A stretch of 64,000 nucleotides of DNA from Eutreptiella sp. 'Long Island Sound 2002'. Its lineage: Eukaryota; Euglenozoa; Euglenophyceae; Eutreptiales; Eutreptiaceae. How positions within the stretch are numbered: position 1 is the first letter of the stretch; each line of letters opens with the position of its first letter. Shown here piece by piece: positions 61,912 to 64,000 of this stretch. The position numbers and the translations under genes are program-made. The notes under the pieces were generated by a model. That model worked only from the letters and a program-made list of their open reading frames with translations. It was not told the origin of the DNA and did no database searches. The stretch is taken from contig OZ038386.1 of assembly GCA_964036045.1 (NCBI GenBank), forward strand, positions 12,424,113-12,488,112, written 5' to 3'.

Positions 61912-63154
61912 TACCCTTTAACGCGTGTGTGAATGCACGAGCATGCACGAGTGGACGAGGTGTGTTTGGCACACCTACCAATCTGACCCACAATCACGAA
62001 CTCTACCAGGGGGTGGCCCCTCCTGGGCTTACCTACCTTAACTACCGCTGGAGAGTGAAGCAAGGTGAGGAGAGGAACGAGGCGCAAGCAAAAAACGTCC
62101 CTATGCACTTGTTTGTATGTCTAATCACCCTGATCTGACCTGTAATCATCTGCAATCTTTCTAATCTAGCCCTCTATCGTTTGTTAGAGCTGCTACAAGA
62201 CTCGTTCACGGAGACACGGGACGTGCAATGTGTATGCTGCATACGAGACGAGCACACCTGTAGTTTATACCTGATTCATTGAAGTCTTTTCGTTGATTTT
62301 TGAATTCTTGGATTTTTGATTCTTCTATCAGTGTGGGTGGAATCTGTATGTTTATTTATTAATGTGTGTCTCGTCATTTTCGGAGTTACGTGAGACATAC
62401 GTTTATAATCTCATTATTTCTGCATTTTCCGGCGCTTTGCTAGGAACCGCTCCTGCGCGCCGCCTTTTTATGCGTAGGAATTTCTTGATTTAAAAAATTG
62501 AGAGATGACTATCATTTTTATAAAAATGGACCTGATGCACAATTGGATTCTGCTCAGGTGTGTTGTCTTACAAAAATTCTAGGCCGTCATTTGACGGAAT
62601 TAGGTGTTGTAGCTTCGCGTTTGCGTGGATTCGTCCATAATTCTCCCATTCCTGCCTCTGCAGATATCCTCGCGAAAGCGTCGCTGAGTAGGCCGTGTTC
62701 GGGCCGAAAAGCAGCAGCCAGGAGACTGAGCAGAACCCAAGACCCCACAAAGGGGCAATTTGATTTTTTTAACGACTCCCTTCGCCCTAAGACAGGTCAC
62801 AGGTTGCCAGCAGGTTTATGAGAACCCATGCGAGTGTGTATATTGTGTCTTGCGTTGGGTTTATGTCGCGCTGCGTCTTGGAGGGAGGGATGCACATGCA
62901 CATGTTTATGGTATGCTCCCAAACTAACCCAGCCAAGCCACAGGAACCCCGGCAGCGCCATGAGCGCTGAGCTTTCTGTGGGAAATGTTACGAACAAAGC
63001 AGCAAAAAGGCGCCAGCCATGGTGAGCGCCCATTTTTCTGTGTGAGGTAAACTATAGGTATTTTAAAGTAGATGTGGAAACCAAGGAAAGGCCAAGAAAA
63101 AAATCCCTTTTTCCTGAAAATGCGACAGTGGTGGCCACCACAGCACAAGGGGGG
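61912..63154 (+). other. 3' non-coding tail of A3, second part
   Basis: Resumes with TACCCTTTAACGCGTG as in A0 4238. It contains hairpin CCAGGGGG...CCTCCTGG (62006-62026), the counterpart of A0 4343-4364 with one G-T pair. From about 62110 it no longer resembles the A0/A2 tails. It ends in the polypurine tract ACAAGGGGGG (about 63145-63154). No gene is seen. Confidence 0.6.
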
Positions 63155-63940
63155 AGTAAGAAAAAGTGCTCTTCCAATGCTTCGAGGCATACTCAAGTTG
63201 TATTAGAGATGCACTGAGCACACAGGCATTTCTATCTTAGTATTGGCCCAACCAAAAGTGCTGATAGCACATTTTGACCTATGGAACCAAACACCCAATC
63301 AGGATATGGAGTGGACCCCTTAATCCCCTATCAATGTGAGGCAATTCATCTTTTCCTGAGTTGACTGAGAACTGACATGACCAGGGCAGAGCCTATGAAT
63401 TTATCTATGTTTTTCCATGAATTCTTAGCTGTCCTAGTGGTATGCACCCTAGGGGGCTGGGCACCTCTTTTTGAGAGGTCCTGGGTTCAATTCCGGGTCA
63501 GCCTAGCTAAGTAGGAAGATCCCATGTGACATGGCAGTGACCTCATCGCCACATGCCCTGCCACCTCAGCACATATGGGACCCAAAACAAAGAGTGCACA
63601 TCTCCTGAGATGGCACTATGGAGATTGAGTGACCATGGGGCAGTTTTCCAAGTCTTTTCCAAAACAATTCAGCTATCTTTGTGAATATGCAATCCGATTT
63701 GACCTGAGTTGCAGTTTGTGTGAATATCCTTTCATCTTTCACTGTTTACACTGCAACCCTTCATGCTTTGATCCTGATTCTCTTCTACTTGCATATCTCT
63801 GGCTTGGGCTATCCTGGATTGATTGTATTTCAGCAAAAAAAACCTTTTCATCTTCAAAAACAAGCAGCAGGAAACCCTACACCAGCAGCAAGCAGCAGGA
63901 GAGGCACAAACACAGTGTTGAAACCACTGTAAACTTTTCT
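63155..63940 (+). repeat. 3' LTR of A3
   Basis: Starts AGTAAGAAAAAGTGC and ends AAACTTTTCT. Equal in length to the 5' LTR, with a small number of substitutions by eye. Confidence 0.93.
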
Positions 63941-64000
63941 CCAGGCCTGGGCCGTCGGCGCCCCCTCCCCACCCCGCCCCGCCCGCCACCACCACACCAG
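63941..64000 (+). pseudogene. GC-rich host ORF 2, continuation at window edge
   Basis: After the target duplication CCAGG the frame broken at 49849 continues as HPQ-AWAVGAPSPPRPARHHH, again Pro/His-rich, and runs off the window. Confidence 0.45.

Larger units (their letters stand above)
49855..63940 (+). mobile_element. Family A LTR retrotransposon A3, full length, with nested element D
   Basis: LTRs at 49855-50640 and 63155-63940 are both 786 bp, flanked by CCAGG at 49850-49854 and 63941-63945. Internal: primer-binding site, gag, protease, Dam-like domain, RT, RNase H, integrase, chromodomain, and a long 3' tail split by D (58980-61907). Coding parts carry a handful of stops, frameshifts and one deletion. 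Confidence 0.95.

Overview
This window is eukaryotic, repeat-saturated DNA. Two things show this: short GT-AG introns in a minus-strand gene (about 8.3-10.0 kb), and LTR retrotransposons primed by initiator tRNA-Met that fill most of the sequence. The host looks like a protist or alga, but no gene here fixes the taxon, so I leave it open. Almost all intact coding capacity belongs to Ty3/gypsy-type elements of the chromovirus kind (integrase followed by a chromodomain).

Layout. 1-3265: 5' LTR and gag of a family A element (A1, minus strand), cut by the window edge and inserted into the 3' non-coding tail of an older plus-strand family A remnant (A0, 3266-5883). 5883-10319: a decayed multi-exon minus-strand host gene with a perfect-looking 1394-bp tandem duplication of its 3' end. 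10320-23976: near full-length family A element A2 (minus), with 709-bp LTRs and target duplication GAAAG, inserted 13 bp from the ATG of that host gene. Its 3' tail is interrupted by a 2.6-kb insertion E (10-bp target duplication). 23977-24317: the other side of the host locus, with the last exon of an upstream gene. 24318-35490: family B element (minus), coding but with several nonsense and frameshift lesions. 35491-35945, 46919-49854 and 63941-64000: pieces of one GC-rich, Pro/His/Arg-Ser-rich plus-strand ORF, split by family C element (35946-46918, TG...CA LTRs, target duplication CACAA) and family A element A3 (49855-63940, 786-bp LTRs, target duplication CCAGG). A3 carries in its 3' tail a nested non-autonomous element D (58980-61907, 960-bp direct terminal repeats, target duplication GGCC).

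The three families share an unusual architecture: Gag / protease / a DIRS-like, Dam-methyltransferase-like domain (motifs LFAS and NPPF) / RT / RNase H / integrase / chromodomain. Family C is the best preserved, with one 1537-codon pol frame and LTRs about 1% apart. Families A and C keep gag and protease in one frame with a single stop codon at the junction, which suggests readthrough. In B and C the Gag frame begins inside the LTR and reads through the primer-binding site. Family A has a long structured 3' non-coding tail, and its LTRs or tail carry tRNA-like sequences.

The most unusual host feature is a 16-bp palindrome (GCGCGAGGCCTCGCGC type). It sits about 20 nt upstream of the 3' splice site in three of four introns and recurs between genes. 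It was not seen in any of the mobile elements.
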